The notes below the pieces were generated by a model. It was not told the origin of the DNA. It did no database searches and worked only from the letters and a program-made list of their open reading frames with translations. From positions 1 to 62,105 of the forward strand of contig CAJNDS010002642.1 of NCBI GenBank assembly GCA_905221605.1: a stretch of 62,105 bases of DNA. Direction: 5' to 3'. Positions 40,479 to 49,949 of the stretch are shown in pieces. Positions within the stretch are counted from its first letter, which is position 1. Each line of letters begins with the position of its first letter. The translations under genes and the position numbers were made by a program. Source of the stretch: Symbiodinium natans (lineage: Eukaryota; Sar; Dinophyceae; Suessiales; Symbiodiniaceae).

Positions 40479-42133
40479 CCGCTCTACATGTGGGCCTCGC
40501 CGCAGGTAGAGCTGGCGAGTGCAAACTGTGCGTTACGGGTTTCTCTGCTGGGTCGTATACGGGCGCTGCTGTGGCTATCGCTTGGCATGAGCGCCAAAAG
40601 CTTCCTGACTGCAAGGGCGATTTTGTCCACATCAAGGCACGCTTGGGCGGCGTTGCCATGCCACGGGCCATGCTGCAATATATCCTGGGTTCGGAACTAC
40701 GGCACGCTGTTAGTCTTGTCCATCATGAGAGCGACCAGCTTTGTATCTTCCGGCCCAGCCAGGCAGCAAGGACGCAAGCGATTGGCGCGGGAGCGCGTCT
40801 CTACTACTTCACTGGACCTGAGTCACTTGGCAGTGGTGGACACTCTTATGGTCGCTTTGTCCACAGTGAAGAGCTATTCCAGCTCACGCCGGGGGATTAT
40901 GTGCATAAGGAATTGACTAAAAAGATTTGCGGCTTGGCCGACCCCCGGATGGATCGCACAGTGCGAGCAGGTTTGATGGGGGTTGCGTGTGGCTCTGTCC
41001 AGCTTTCGGATAAGTCTAAAACTTTCATCAACTCCGTGCTGGGACGGCAAATCAGACGCCCCGATATGGAGGCTTTTCTCCGGATACCTTCCGCTGAGAA
41101 CCGGAGCATTGCAAGTCTCCGTGCTGACTGTACCCAAGTCCTCCTGACGGATGCCAAGCCGCATCTGGCTGATTTGCCGCCCCCGTATCATGAACTTGGT
41201 CCCACGATGAAACTAGTTTTGGGTATGTGGCTCCCCCACCTGTCGTTAGAGCGCCTGGTTGACATGCTGGGTTATCAGTTTTTAGCCATGGCCTCGGAAG
41301 CAGAAATCGAGGAGGAGCCCTCGGAACAGTATCACTACCCAGAGCAAGCTGCGGTCAAGCGGGCCGCCACCCCCGTGGCGATAAAGCCCGGCACGCATAC
41401 GTGGCCAATCTGCCTTCTCCATCGAGTTTACCCAAGGGCATCGGTCATGCTCCTTACACCGGAGTTGGCGGATGTCCCTGACTGGGCTACAAAGTGGTTT
41501 GCTGTCGCTGGTAAAGTGCCGGCCAAGGGCACTGCTTTGCTGGTTACCTTGAGAGAAGACAAGGGGGATGTGGCCTACCCAGGCATGTTTATAGAGCTCC
41601 TTGCCCCGAAGAAGCTTCTCACCGGCCCTGGAGAAAGTAAGGCCATGCAGCCAGTCAATATAACCATTGCCCTGCTCTTGACTGATGAACAGCACAACCA
41701 ATGCGCGCAACGACCCTCACTGCCGAGAGTCAGCCAGCTGGAGGTTCTGCCCGGAGGAGCCTCTACCCCGCTTTGGGATGCTCTGTTACACATGCCTAGG
41801 GAAAGGCAGCATGTTGCATTGGGCGTTCCGCTAGAAGACTCGCCTCTTGATGCCATCCGGCAGCCACAGTGGTTGCCGGGCTTTCTCACAGATTTAGTGC
41901 TTGTCCTCCTTATCGGGCTAGTGGTGAGAGGGAACTGGCACGACACATGGGCACAGCTCATTCACCCGGAGGTCTGCCAAGTCTTCAGAGGCAACGCAGG
42001 CATCGCTTACTGCGGGTCCAGGGGCTTCCAATCCCTTGCAAAGCTTCCTCAACCTTTGGCTTGCGGAGGAACAATCCTATCGCAAAGAATGGACGCCGAC
42101 GCTGCTGAGTGGCGTGTTAGCTACGCTGCCTGA
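40433..42133 (+). CDS. Alpha/beta-hydrolase-like protein with GFSAG elbow
   Basis: CVTGFSAGSYTGAAVAI near 40530-40580 is a good GxSxG nucleophile elbow after a beta strand. SLVHHESDQLCIF near 40710 is placed like the acid loop. The first in-frame ATG is at 40457. About 350 further residues of unknown type follow and include a hydrophobic segment (LVLVLLIGLVVRG, about 41900). The frame gives way to the helicase frame near 42030. Esterase or lipase activity is an inference from the elbow. Confidence 0.55.
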   Translation: MPCPGSLHMPHTAALTALHVGLAAGRAGECKLCVTGFSAGSYTGAAVAIAWHERQKLPDCKGDFVHIKARLGGVAMPRAMLQYILGSELRHAVSLVHHESDQLCIFRPSQAARTQAIGAGARLYYFTGPESLGSGGHSYGRFVHSEELFQLTPGDYVHKELTKKICGLADPRMDRTVRAGLMGVACGSVQLSDKSKTFINSVLGRQIRRPDMEAFLRIPSAENRSIASLRADCTQVLLTDAKPHLADLPPPYHELGPTMKLVLGMWLPHLSLERLVDMLGYQFLAMASEAEIEEEPSEQYHYPEQAAVKRAATPVAIKPGTHTWPICLLHRVYPRASVMLLTPELADVPDWATKWFAVAGKVPAKGTALLVTLREDKGDVAYPGMFIELLAPKKLLTGPGESKAMQPVNITIALLLTDEQHNQCAQRPSLPRVSQLEVLPGGASTPLWDALLHMPRERQHVALGVPLEDSPLDAIRQPQWLPGFLTDLVLVLLIGLVVRGNWHDTWAQLIHPEVCQVFRGNAGIAYCGSRGFQSLAKLPQPLACGGTILSQRMDADAAEWRVSYAA

Positions 42134-45100
42134 CTCTCCGCTGCCCGGCCAAGAGGACGCCCGGACTCCTGCGCTGTGGCATGCGGAGTGTCTACGCCTG
42201 TCCCATGACTCGTTGAGCAACGAGCACGATCCGAGGACTCGAGCCAGCATCTTTGCGCTCGCGGTTGGTCCCGCCTTCCTTACGTGCCTCTGTGATACCT
42301 TTTGGGGGGCGGACGGACACCTGGCAGCGCTGCTGGGAGCGTGCTCGTACGGCCTGGCCGCTAATCGTACTTCTGTATTCATAACGGGTGCGCCCGGCAG
42401 CGGGAAGACACGATCCTGCGCGTTTCTAGGAGTACTCCTTGCGTGCCTGACGAGCCGGCTCACCCTGTACACCGCTCATGGCAATGAATCGGTTCGGGCC
42501 TATGTCGAAGCGGTTGATAGGCTCACGACTGCTAGCAATGAATTTGTTCGCAGCCGCATCGTTCGCATACCGGGTAACAAGGAGAAGGACACACATAAGC
42601 TCCCTTTTGATGTGCACGATTTGTACCGGGGGCTACTTGTAGCCACGACACATGGTACGATTGTGGCAAGGCTTAGCTTTCCCTACTCGCAGCTCATTAA
42701 CCGTCTAAAGGATGTTGAGTTGCTCCTCCGAGATGAAGCCCAGCAATTGGGCACACCTGGTTCCAACACCATTCTGGCGCACATCAAGCATGCACTTGAT
42801 GTCATGATTGGCGACCACAGACAGCCCGCTGGAGGATCGCGACCCAATTACCACTTCGTCACGGAGTTGTTGGAGCAAAAGATTTGTGGTCTCAATGCGG
42901 TCCCTGCCGACCTCCACACGCCAGCCACCTTGCCTGCGGCCCTTTTGCGGCAAACGGCCCAAAGTTCCGGCCCGTGGAAAAAGGGACAAGGCGAGATGCC
43001 CTCTTGGGGCAAGCCCCACCGTCCCTCTGGAGCGTCTGAGGTGTTGTTCTCAGCGGTCTCGATGCTGGAATCGATTCTCTGTATGAGCATCGTCAAACCG
43101 AAGCAAGCCGAGACAGTCATGCAGGCCGCCGGGCTGAAGGCCATTGTCGGACCGGCTGTCAACCTCTCACTCTGTTCATCCATGCGCCTCCCTCCTGAGA
43201 TTGCTGCCATTCTATACGCATGTCGGTACTCGGAGGCGTGCCGCTTCGCGCTGATAGGCAGGGTCCCTCGGCTACGTGTGCCACCAGGTCCCACAATGCA
43301 GCACCTGCTCGGGCGGCCACTGCGTAGTCTTGCAGGCAGGTGGATGGAAACGTGTCGATGGGTACGGGTGCCAGATCAGGATGAGACCCAAACCAAAATA
43401 GGCAGAAGCTACGACCTCAGCATGGTCCTGGCGGACATTGTGCTCACTTTTGGGCACCAGGTCTATCCTGGCTCCCCTATCGGGATGGTCTCTCAGTATG
43501 CCAGGATTGTTACCCAAATGAAGTTTATGCTGCAGTTGAGTCTCCCCGCAGACCCACTGGGTGATGACGATATGAGCCTACTTGAAGCCTGCCAAACCGC
43601 GGAAGACTTCCCGCTAACTGGCGCGCCCAACACTTGGAGCCTTGTGACGTTTCGGACCTTCCTCATGAATCGCATAGGGTCCCTTAAACGCTTCTTCGGC
43701 GCTATCACCACGGCCTGCTCCACTGGCCCCACATTTGGGATATGTGTCTTTGTGACATGTCGGGCTTCTGGATTCCTGTTTAGTAGCGAGGCAGGGTTTG
43801 CCCGAGCCACCTCCTCCTTCACGAGAGGGCTTGGGGCTTTGGTTTTCGTGGCACCGCACTACTCTGATGGTATAGGTGCATGCTTCCAAATGGCGGCCTG
43901 CGCAACCGGGGGCCTAATTGAATGCGCTGAATATGTGCGCACACAAGCCAGCTTGTGGAGCATGGATGGCCCTGGCATTGCAACGGCATTACACAAGCAA
44001 GCCTTCCGAGAACGGACAGTAGCCAGCATCGTGCTGCCTGCGGAACGCAAAGTTGGGCTGGACCTCTTTGAAACACCACCCCTGCATCAAGCGTGGGCTT
44101 TGAAGGCCACCTGGGGAGATAAGCGGGAAGTTTTTTACCGCACACTTCAGCAAGAAGGATGGGGGAGTCCCTCTTTCACCTCCAACTCTTACTCGGGCAC
44201 CATTGCTAGTCTGCAAACGCGCGGCTTCGTCCTGGAGCCCCTGCCCAATGCGGTGTATTGTGTCCCCTTCCAGCCGGTGAGGGAAGGAGATGGGGTCGCC
44301 CAGTACCTCACCTGCTTGCTAGGGGACACCAACATTAGGATGCCGCCCAAGCGGGGATCTGCTCAACGCGCTGACCCGGCTTTCGAACATAAGGCCGGCA
44401 TAATGCGAGCCCCCCGCGGTCTTCACCTCCTACCTGTTCGTACGGGTAAGGCTGCCTCCGAAACTGCGATTGATGTGGACTCCCCGGGAAACAGCCCTGT
44501 GCCCGCGGGTAGTAACAGTCCCGACGTGGTTGCTGCTACTGCAGTCGAGGTTCCTACGCCGCAGCAGTCGCCAGCCCAAGGCGAGGCTACCACCAACGCG
44601 CGCCATGGCGAGCGGTGGGGTACACCATGGCTCAAGCCTCGGGCCGCGGGGGGCTCCATTGCGGCAGCTGTCAGCCCGCCTCCGCCAGCTAAACGGGACG
44701 TTTCCCGAACCCCTTGCGGCACCCCAACGCGGGAGAGAGGACCACTGACGAAGGAGCCTGCAACGAAAGCGCCTGCGGTTGTGCCGGCCGCGAGTCCTAT
44801 TGCTCTGGATGCTTGTGTGACGACTCCCTCAAGTGAAGTTGCTCACAGGATCGGAGGGGGTAGCGCCGCCTCATGTCCACCCCGTAGTGGCGGCAACATT
44901 AGGGACCCGCCGCCTGGCGTACGACGTCCACCCAGCCCCCGGACACGGCCCACGCACGCAACATCTCCGGATGGGATTAGGACGGTTGAGGCGTCTCCCA
45001 CGGACTCACTTGGCCTGACGGAACCAAAATCGTATCTCCCTATGCCTCCCCATGGCCCGACGCCCATCCCCGCCAGGCCTGTGCCCGCTGTCCAAGCTCG

Positions 45101-45941
45101 CAAGGAAAGTCGGCCTCTCGCTTTGGACAAAGACGGCTCTCAGCAGCTGGAACCACCAAAAGCCAAGCCTCGAGGGCCTAGCGAGCCCAGCGGCACCCGC
45201 GATCCCAGCGCCCCAGCCTGCGCACCCATCATGCAGAGCAACACAGTCTCGGTCTGTGATCTCATGTGGCGCGCACTTGCAGCGGGACATCACTTTGGTA
45301 AGAATGTCAAACCTCGGCCCTACATGAACCTGCGTGACTCGCAACACCTCACAACACACTGCCAGCAGCTTCGGGCATATCGGGCCTATGAGGTGTTTTT
45401 GAACGGCATACCGAACCAGCTGCAAGACTCGGAAATGCTAATCGGAATCGCTGACACGCTACTGCATCTGCCTGAAACGTTTCCGGCAGCGTATTTGAAG
45501 GTTTATGACCCTATCATCACGCAGTGCCTTAGATTGTCGGGGGCATTGCAGCATTTCGACCTTGCTGAAATGTTGGATTGCCCGGTCCCGCAGCTGGACC
45601 AAGCAAGGCTTTCGGAGTCCCTGGTGGGGTATGGCTTTCTTACCACAGCGCAGTACATCGCGGACCTTTTCTCTGCGGTGTCGGACTTGCCGAGTGTCAT
45701 CAATGCCAGTTTTCCTGCAATGCTCAGCTACGCTGACCCAGATTATTGGCTGGGTGCGCATTCGAGTCCCACCAAAAAGGTCCCCTGGAGCGTACGGCAG
45801 GGCTGCCCATTGTTATTGGTTTTCCTGAATCTGACAATAAAATTACTGACCTGCAGATCAATGTGCCGCCTGCAGCCATGGTGGCCTTCTTGGCTGGCCG
45901 CGCTTATCGGTGTCCCAAGTGCCCTACTACCAAATATGTGA
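42036..45941 (+). CDS. UPF1-like SF1 helicase with disordered linker and C-terminal domain
   Basis: The frame has no ATG before the helicase motifs, so it was probably reached by frameshift or continuation from the previous ORF. Walker A GAPGSGKT (about 42388-42411); motif II LLRDEAQQLG (about 42726-42755); motif III MIGDHRQPAGG; motif IV-like SSMRLPPEIAAILYACR; and VI-like TSSFTRGLGALVFVAP. The DEAQ and GDxxQ spacing fit the UPF1/Pif1-like SF1 group, which move on nucleic acid using ATP. A proline/serine-rich linker follows (about 44400-45230), then a folded region of unknown type. A five-A run at 45774-45778 precedes a frame change to the next ORF. Confidence 0.78.
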   Translation: MQSFLNLWLAEEQSYRKEWTPTLLSGVLATLPDSPLPGQEDARTPALWHAECLRLSHDSLSNEHDPRTRASIFALAVGPAFLTCLCDTFWGADGHLAALLGACSYGLAANRTSVFITGAPGSGKTRSCAFLGVLLACLTSRLTLYTAHGNESVRAYVEAVDRLTTASNEFVRSRIVRIPGNKEKDTHKLPFDVHDLYRGLLVATTHGTIVARLSFPYSQLINRLKDVELLLRDEAQQLGTPGSNTILAHIKHALDVMIGDHRQPAGGSRPNYHFVTELLEQKICGLNAVPADLHTPATLPAALLRQTAQSSGPWKKGQGEMPSWGKPHRPSGASEVLFSAVSMLESILCMSIVKPKQAETVMQAAGLKAIVGPAVNLSLCSSMRLPPEIAAILYACRYSEACRFALIGRVPRLRVPPGPTMQHLLGRPLRSLAGRWMETCRWVRVPDQDETQTKIGRSYDLSMVLADIVLTFGHQVYPGSPIGMVSQYARIVTQMKFMLQLSLPADPLGDDDMSLLEACQTAEDFPLTGAPNTWSLVTFRTFLMNRIGSLKRFFGAITTACSTGPTFGICVFVTCRASGFLFSSEAGFARATSSFTRGLGALVFVAPHYSDGIGACFQMAACATGGLIECAEYVRTQASLWSMDGPGIATALHKQAFRERTVASIVLPAERKVGLDLFETPPLHQAWALKATWGDKREVFYRTLQQEGWGSPSFTSNSYSGTIASLQTRGFVLEPLPNAVYCVPFQPVREGDGVAQYLTCLLGDTNIRMPPKRGSAQRADPAFEHKAGIMRAPRGLHLLPVRTGKAASETAIDVDSPGNSPVPAGSNSPDVVAATAVEVPTPQQSPAQGEATTNARHGERWGTPWLKPRAAGGSIAAAVSPPPPAKRDVSRTPCGTPTRERGPLTKEPATKAPAVVPAASPIALDACVTTPSSEVAHRIGGGSAASCPPRSGGNIRDPPPGVRRPPSPRTRPTHATSPDGIRTVEASPTDSLGLTEPKSYLPMPPHGPTPIPARPVPAVQARKESRPLALDKDGSQQLEPPKAKPRGPSEPSGTRDPSAPACAPIMQSNTVSVCDLMWRALAAGHHFGKNVKPRPYMNLRDSQHLTTHCQQLRAYRAYEVFLNGIPNQLQDSEMLIGIADTLLHLPETFPAAYLKVYDPIITQCLRLSGALQHFDLAEMLDCPVPQLDQARLSESLVGYGFLTTAQYIADLFSAVSDLPSVINASFPAMLSYADPDYWLGAHSSPTKKVPWSVRQGCPLLLVFLNLTIKLLTCRSMCRLQPWWPSWLAALIGVPSALLPNM

Positions 45942-46906
45942 TGGACGCGCACAGTGGACTGCCACAAGTCACTGGCCAAGCCTCCCAAGAAGCCTTGCAG
46001 GCATGGGCCGCAGCTGCTCAGCACACGGACGTGGAAACGGCCAGGCTTGCCCAGCCCAGCCTGAATACGTTCCTAGGCATCACGCTGCAGGGCACAGAGA
46101 CACTTGGGAAAAGGCACTATCAAGAATTTAGGCCGGACCTCCCCCCTGCCCATTTCCTTGACGCCATCCGGCTTGCTCTTGCGGCCTCGGTGGCCAACCA
46201 AAACATTGAACATTTTTGGTCAGTTTATAACTTGCAATGGCCTGACACTTCTCACAGAATGGCTGTTTTTCTACGGCGAGTGTTGCCCCTAGAGTGCCTG
46301 CTCTCCTCGCCCTTGGCTGCGCCTGTGGAAGCAAACACTGCAGCAACCTCGCCGGAGGTCGTCAGCATCTCTTCCGAAACTAACGAAGGCTCTCCCTGCC
46401 CGATGGATGACATGTCGGACGCGGAGGACGAACCCGAGGCACAGGTGAATGATTGGCGCTTCTCGGAGCTGCGAACCACTGACCTTGCAGCTTTGCGAGA
46501 AGTGGATGTCTCCGCCCCTTTCCGGCTGCCAGTCATCTTTGATGCGCATTGGAAAGGGATCAGCACCACACCCACCAAGCATGGGCCCCAACGTCCCCAA
46601 AATGCGTGGTATGACGCAGCCACTGCTCATTGGGCTGCCATTAAGGGGCTCATGCGAGCCAAACATCCAACCAAGCAGCGACTCGACAGCTTCTGGTTTA
46701 GGATGTACTGTCATGGCACCCCCAAGGACCCTGATCCTTCGGCCCTGCGTGCGGCAGTTACCTCCTTCCCCTTTCAGTATAAGGACGAAGGTGTTGTGCA
46801 GTACAGGCAAATCCAGGAAGCTGTCCGGGTGATGTGGCTCGCGGCCCAAACCTCAATGACAAGATACAGGAGTATCCCCATTCCGGACGGCATCCCTGAG
46901 GGTTGA
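45746..46906 (+). CDS. Unknown protein, C-terminal continuation of helicase polyprotein
   Basis: The first ATG in the frame is near 45878, within protein-like sequence, so it is likely a frame-shifted continuation of the previous ORF. YRCPKCPTTKYVMDAH could be half of a zinc site. An acidic stretch with VVSISSETNEGSP resembles a SUMO-interaction motif. The end is at 46906, the last credible ORF of the element. Confidence 0.5.
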   Translation: MAGCAFESHQKGPLERTAGLPIVIGFPESDNKITDLQINVPPAAMVAFLAGRAYRCPKCPTTKYVMDAHSGLPQVTGQASQEALQAWAAAAQHTDVETARLAQPSLNTFLGITLQGTETLGKRHYQEFRPDLPPAHFLDAIRLALAASVANQNIEHFWSVYNLQWPDTSHRMAVFLRRVLPLECLLSSPLAAPVEANTAATSPEVVSISSETNEGSPCPMDDMSDAEDEPEAQVNDWRFSELRTTDLAALREVDVSAPFRLPVIFDAHWKGISTTPTKHGPQRPQNAWYDAATAHWAAIKGLMRAKHPTKQRLDSFWFRMYCHGTPKDPDPSALRAAVTSFPFQYKDEGVVQYRQIQEAVRVMWLAAQTSMTRYRSIPIPDGIPEG

Positions 46907-47080
46907 TGAGCAAGAGCTGCCTCCAATGCAGGTCATGCCCAGCCGTACGCGTTCCCATACCACCTCAGATGGCCATCGCTCCCGGCGTCCGGACTGGGAT
47001 GGCTCCTGGCAATAGACAGCAACCTGTCATCTGAGGGCTCCTACTGACGCCATGCGAACGCGCCATTGCGTCCTTTCATG

Positions 47081-47480
47081 GCATGCTGCCCAGCGTGATG
47101 TGAGCCCTCACATCTCCTCGCCGATACATGCCGCAAGACTACCTCGGGATATTCTTGGTTGGCAACCCTCTCGTGGTCTATGCCACGGATTGGATCGTGC
47201 TTGTCTTTTGTGTGCTTACAGCTTGCAGCTGTGAACACCCTTCTGTGTCGGCCCCGCGGTGTGCCTGTGGGAACGGGGGGCCTTTCTTTCGTGGTTGCTC
47301 CACTGGCCATATGCCACGGACTACCCTGGCCCGGTCCTGCTTGGATGTTCCAGCTTTGTCATCGGTAAAACGGCCAATCTTCCTTTCCTCTGCCCCCTCT
47401 AGGTGGGCAGGTTGCCTGCTTCTATGTGCTACGACCGTGTGTGAACCACTTGGACTTGAGTGTTGACCATCTCTCGTCTG
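47081..47480 (+). pseudogene. 3' region decayed repeat, unit 0
   Basis: GTGATGTGAGCCCTCACATC matches the hydrolase ORF around 36680 (GTGATGCGAGCCCTCGCATC). Later, CTCCACTGG and CCCTGG text matches units 1 and 2. It is shorter and more diverged than the following two units, with stops in every frame. Confidence 0.5.
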
Positions 47481-47552
47481 GACGGTGACACCCCCTTGTC
47501 GTACAACGGCGTCATACCAATTGGGAGAGACCAGCTAGGGGATGCTGCTTCT

Positions 47553-48412
47553 GGGTTGTGGACACTTCTACGCGGAGATCAGGTTTCCACATCCCTGGCA
47601 ATGTGCCATCGAGCACCTGTGGACAACCTGGCCTTCACGAGAGCCATTCTCGCCTGTGCTTGGGTTGCTGCGGGGTTCCCTGCCTGCTTGGGTGTATATC
47701 TCTGCTTGCGTCAAAGCAGCCATACATGTCTACCTCCCCAACGGTAGGTGGCCAAGCGTGATGTGAGCCCTCACATCTCCTCGCCGACGTCCGTCGGTTT
47801 GGGCATGGAGGGTCTGATTCTGGTTATTGAACCCTCAACCCTCACCGACCAAGGAGATAGTTGCTTGGCCTTGAGTGCGAAGTTTCGACTGGGGGACTCT
47901 CCCGCTTCCTGCGGGGCAGGTGGGGTCCCCGCCTACTTGGGTTCACCTGATGGCTCTGATTGGAACGAAGCAGTCAAGCCTGCTTTGGCCGTCGGACGAG
48001 ACTCTTGTGAGTCCAAAGAACGTTGCGCCTTGTGCTCGGAGAGGCTCCACTGGCTGACCACCATGGAGTGCTCTGGGCTGGTCCTACCCTTTGTTCTTGC
48101 CGTTAAGTCCCCACTGGCTGACCACCATGGGGCAACTTTATACTTCGGATCAAGAAGGTTGACACCTGCAACATCCCGTGCCAAGGCACGACTATGCCCC
48201 GCCTGTGATGGCGGACTTGTGAACCTTCTCGTGAACGGCCTTGGCTGGTGCTGAATGTATTCGCATCGGTGGCTGCATGATGGTGATTTTGTGAATCTGG
48301 CAACGTCGCAACTTGCGACGCACCTGCGCACTCGGTGCTACATGTGTGCTCCCGGCCTCTTCGACGATTTCGAGTACTGAGTGCACAGGGTGACCTAGCA
48401 GTTCGGCGCGCT
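47553..48412 (+). pseudogene. 3' region decayed repeat, unit 1
   Basis: Starts GGTTGTGGACACTTCTACGC, a copy of hydrolase ORF sequence at about 36458. Landmarks shared with unit 2 are ACTGGCTGACCACCATGGAG (twice per unit), GAATCTGGCAACGTCGCAA and CGAGTACTGAGT. No intact frame remains. It forms part of a tandem array in the 3' untranslated region. Confidence 0.7.
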
Positions 48413-49313
48413 GGCTGTGGACACTTCTACGTGGAGGTTATGCACCCGCTGACTTGGCAGGGAGCCATTCTCCACTTGTAGAACAACCTGGCCCTCTTGT
48501 GACTCTGGAGGGTCACCCTCGTCTGAGCTTGGCCTGCGGCAGGGCAAGTGGGCTCCCCGCCCGCGTGGATGTTACCTGAAGGCTCTGATTGGACCAAAGT
48601 AGCAATACCGTGGAGATCCTTGCACTTCGGCACCAATGTGATGTGAGCCCTCCCATCTCCTTACCGACGTACCTCGCGGGTTTGGGTTTGGAGGGACCTG
48701 ATGCGTGCCGATGCGCAGGCCAGCGCCAAGGTGGCGTGGCCTTGTGTGAGATGCCTGGACTGGGAGGTTCCTCGTTGTCATTATCAACCCTGTGGCGTTA
48801 AGGGTTTGATGACTCGCTGTGGACTCTCCCCGTGGAATCGGTAGCTGCAGCTACTCTCGCCCCCCCTCTGGCCTTGCGCGGGCACCTTTCTGGGTGGGCA
48901 CTTGTACGCCAGGTTGACGGAAAACCCTGTGCTCGGAGCTACTCCACTGGCTGACCACCATGGAGTGCCCTGGGCCGGTCTTGCTTGATTGTTCTTGCTG
49001 TTAAGTCCCTACTGGCTGACCACCATGGGGCATATGCGCATCTTTCATCCCCCCTAGGGAGTCTGACTTGCAACATCCTTTCGCCATTGAGTGTCGGTTG
49101 TCTGTCCTTGACAACGAGTACGTGATCCGAACCTCTTCTGATGACCTCGGTTTGAATAACCGCTGTCGCACCAGTGGCTACATGATGGTGGTTTTGAGAA
49201 TCTGGCAACGTCGCAATTTGCGATTCCCCCACAAGCTCTGTGCTTCCTTGTGAACCGGGACTTCATTGACGACCTCGAGTACTGAGTCCGTGGGGTATCT
49301 AGTAGTTCAGCGC
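48413..49313 (+). pseudogene. 3' region decayed repeat, unit 2
   Basis: Starts GGCTGTGGACACTTCTACGT, with a long decayed copy of hydrolase ORF 36460-36735 (GGCAGGGCAAGTGGGCTCC, GTGATGTGAGCCCTCCCATC). It then repeats the same order of landmarks as unit 1 and ends at GTAGTTCAGCGCG. The unit is about 0.9 kb. Confidence 0.7.
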
Positions 49314-49463
49314 GATTGCTCGCTTTGTTTCTTCGGTGTCTGTTTGCTTGGTGGTTGCTTGTTGTGTCTTGCGGTTGTGAGCGCTGACATTGTTTCACCC
49401 TTTACGTCGAGCCCAACAAGACCGGCCTACTGTGCTACTGATGTAGTAAAGAGGCGTCAGTCC

Positions 49464-49475
49464 AAAAAAAAAAAA
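49464..49475 (+). other. Poly(A) tail of the giant LINE
   Basis: Twelve A residues directly before the right target-site duplication; the last A is shared with it. It marks the 3' end of the retrotransposed RNA. No standard AATAAA signal is seen just upstream, which is usual in dinoflagellates. Confidence 0.88.
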
Positions 49476-49492
49476 CATCTGTTGCAGTGGCA
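49475..49492. repeat. Right target-site duplication (18 nt)
   Basis: ACATCTGTTGCAGTGGCA, identical to 22937-22954. Beyond it, the sequence (AGAACTGTCG..) is the continuation of the original target after LTR-like copy 2. Confidence 0.88.
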
Positions 49493-49949
49493 AGAACTGT
49501 CGTTGCCACTGCTCCGCTCAGTAGACCAAAGTTAGACTCCTTCACCAGGAAGGCGGCACATCCCTCTTTTGGGGAGGAGCGGGTTGGCAGCTTGTGGATT
49601 GGTCCCGAAGGGTGAGGCTTAAGGGCACCACCTGGCCTCTGGCGTCCAAGCACAAGGGCAGGGGGTCTTGTGAACCGCGTCAATGGTGCTTAGAATTCTT
49701 GGAGACGCTTTTCCAAGAACTACAACAAGTTAAGTCCACAAACGGCAGACCTGGCATACAGCAAAAGCTCTATGCGGTTCAGAGCCCATTCTTTGTTTTG
49801 ACTTCTTGCGCAATGAAACAAAAAAGAAAGGAATGCCACAGTGGAGAAAGGTGCCTGTCCTTCAAGGTTTCCAAAGTGGAGTCTCTGGGCGGCTGTCCTT
49901 CAAAGGAGAGAATGAAAAGGACGCCATGACACTTGAAAAATACATATGA

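Larger units (their letters stand above)
22955..49474 (+). mobile_element. Giant LINE-like retrotransposon, about 26.5 kb, 5' truncated
   Basis: Bounded by identical 18-nt target-site duplications (ACATCTGTTGCAGTGGCA). The right copy directly follows a 12-A tail, as expected from target-primed reverse transcription. All credible ORFs between the boundaries are on the plus strand, and telomere-like repeats are absent. The first two ORFs give LINE proteins; the following 16.6 kb (30415-46906) carry accessory ORFs including glycosyltransferase-like, hydrolase-like and SF1 helicase proteins; the last 2.5 kb is a decayed tandem-repeat 3' region. ORF1 has no ATG and runs into the left duplication, so the parental element was longer. 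Separate nested insertions seem unlikely because no internal poly(A) or second duplication was seen. Confidence 0.85.

Noticed and set aside
44628-44636. TGGCTCAAG as a further spliced-leader relic
   Set aside because: Lies inside the helicase ORF linker in frame, so it is most likely coincidental.
22955-49474. Minus-strand open frames throughout the giant element
   Set aside because: They mirror plus-strand ORFs, change frame often and carry no motifs.
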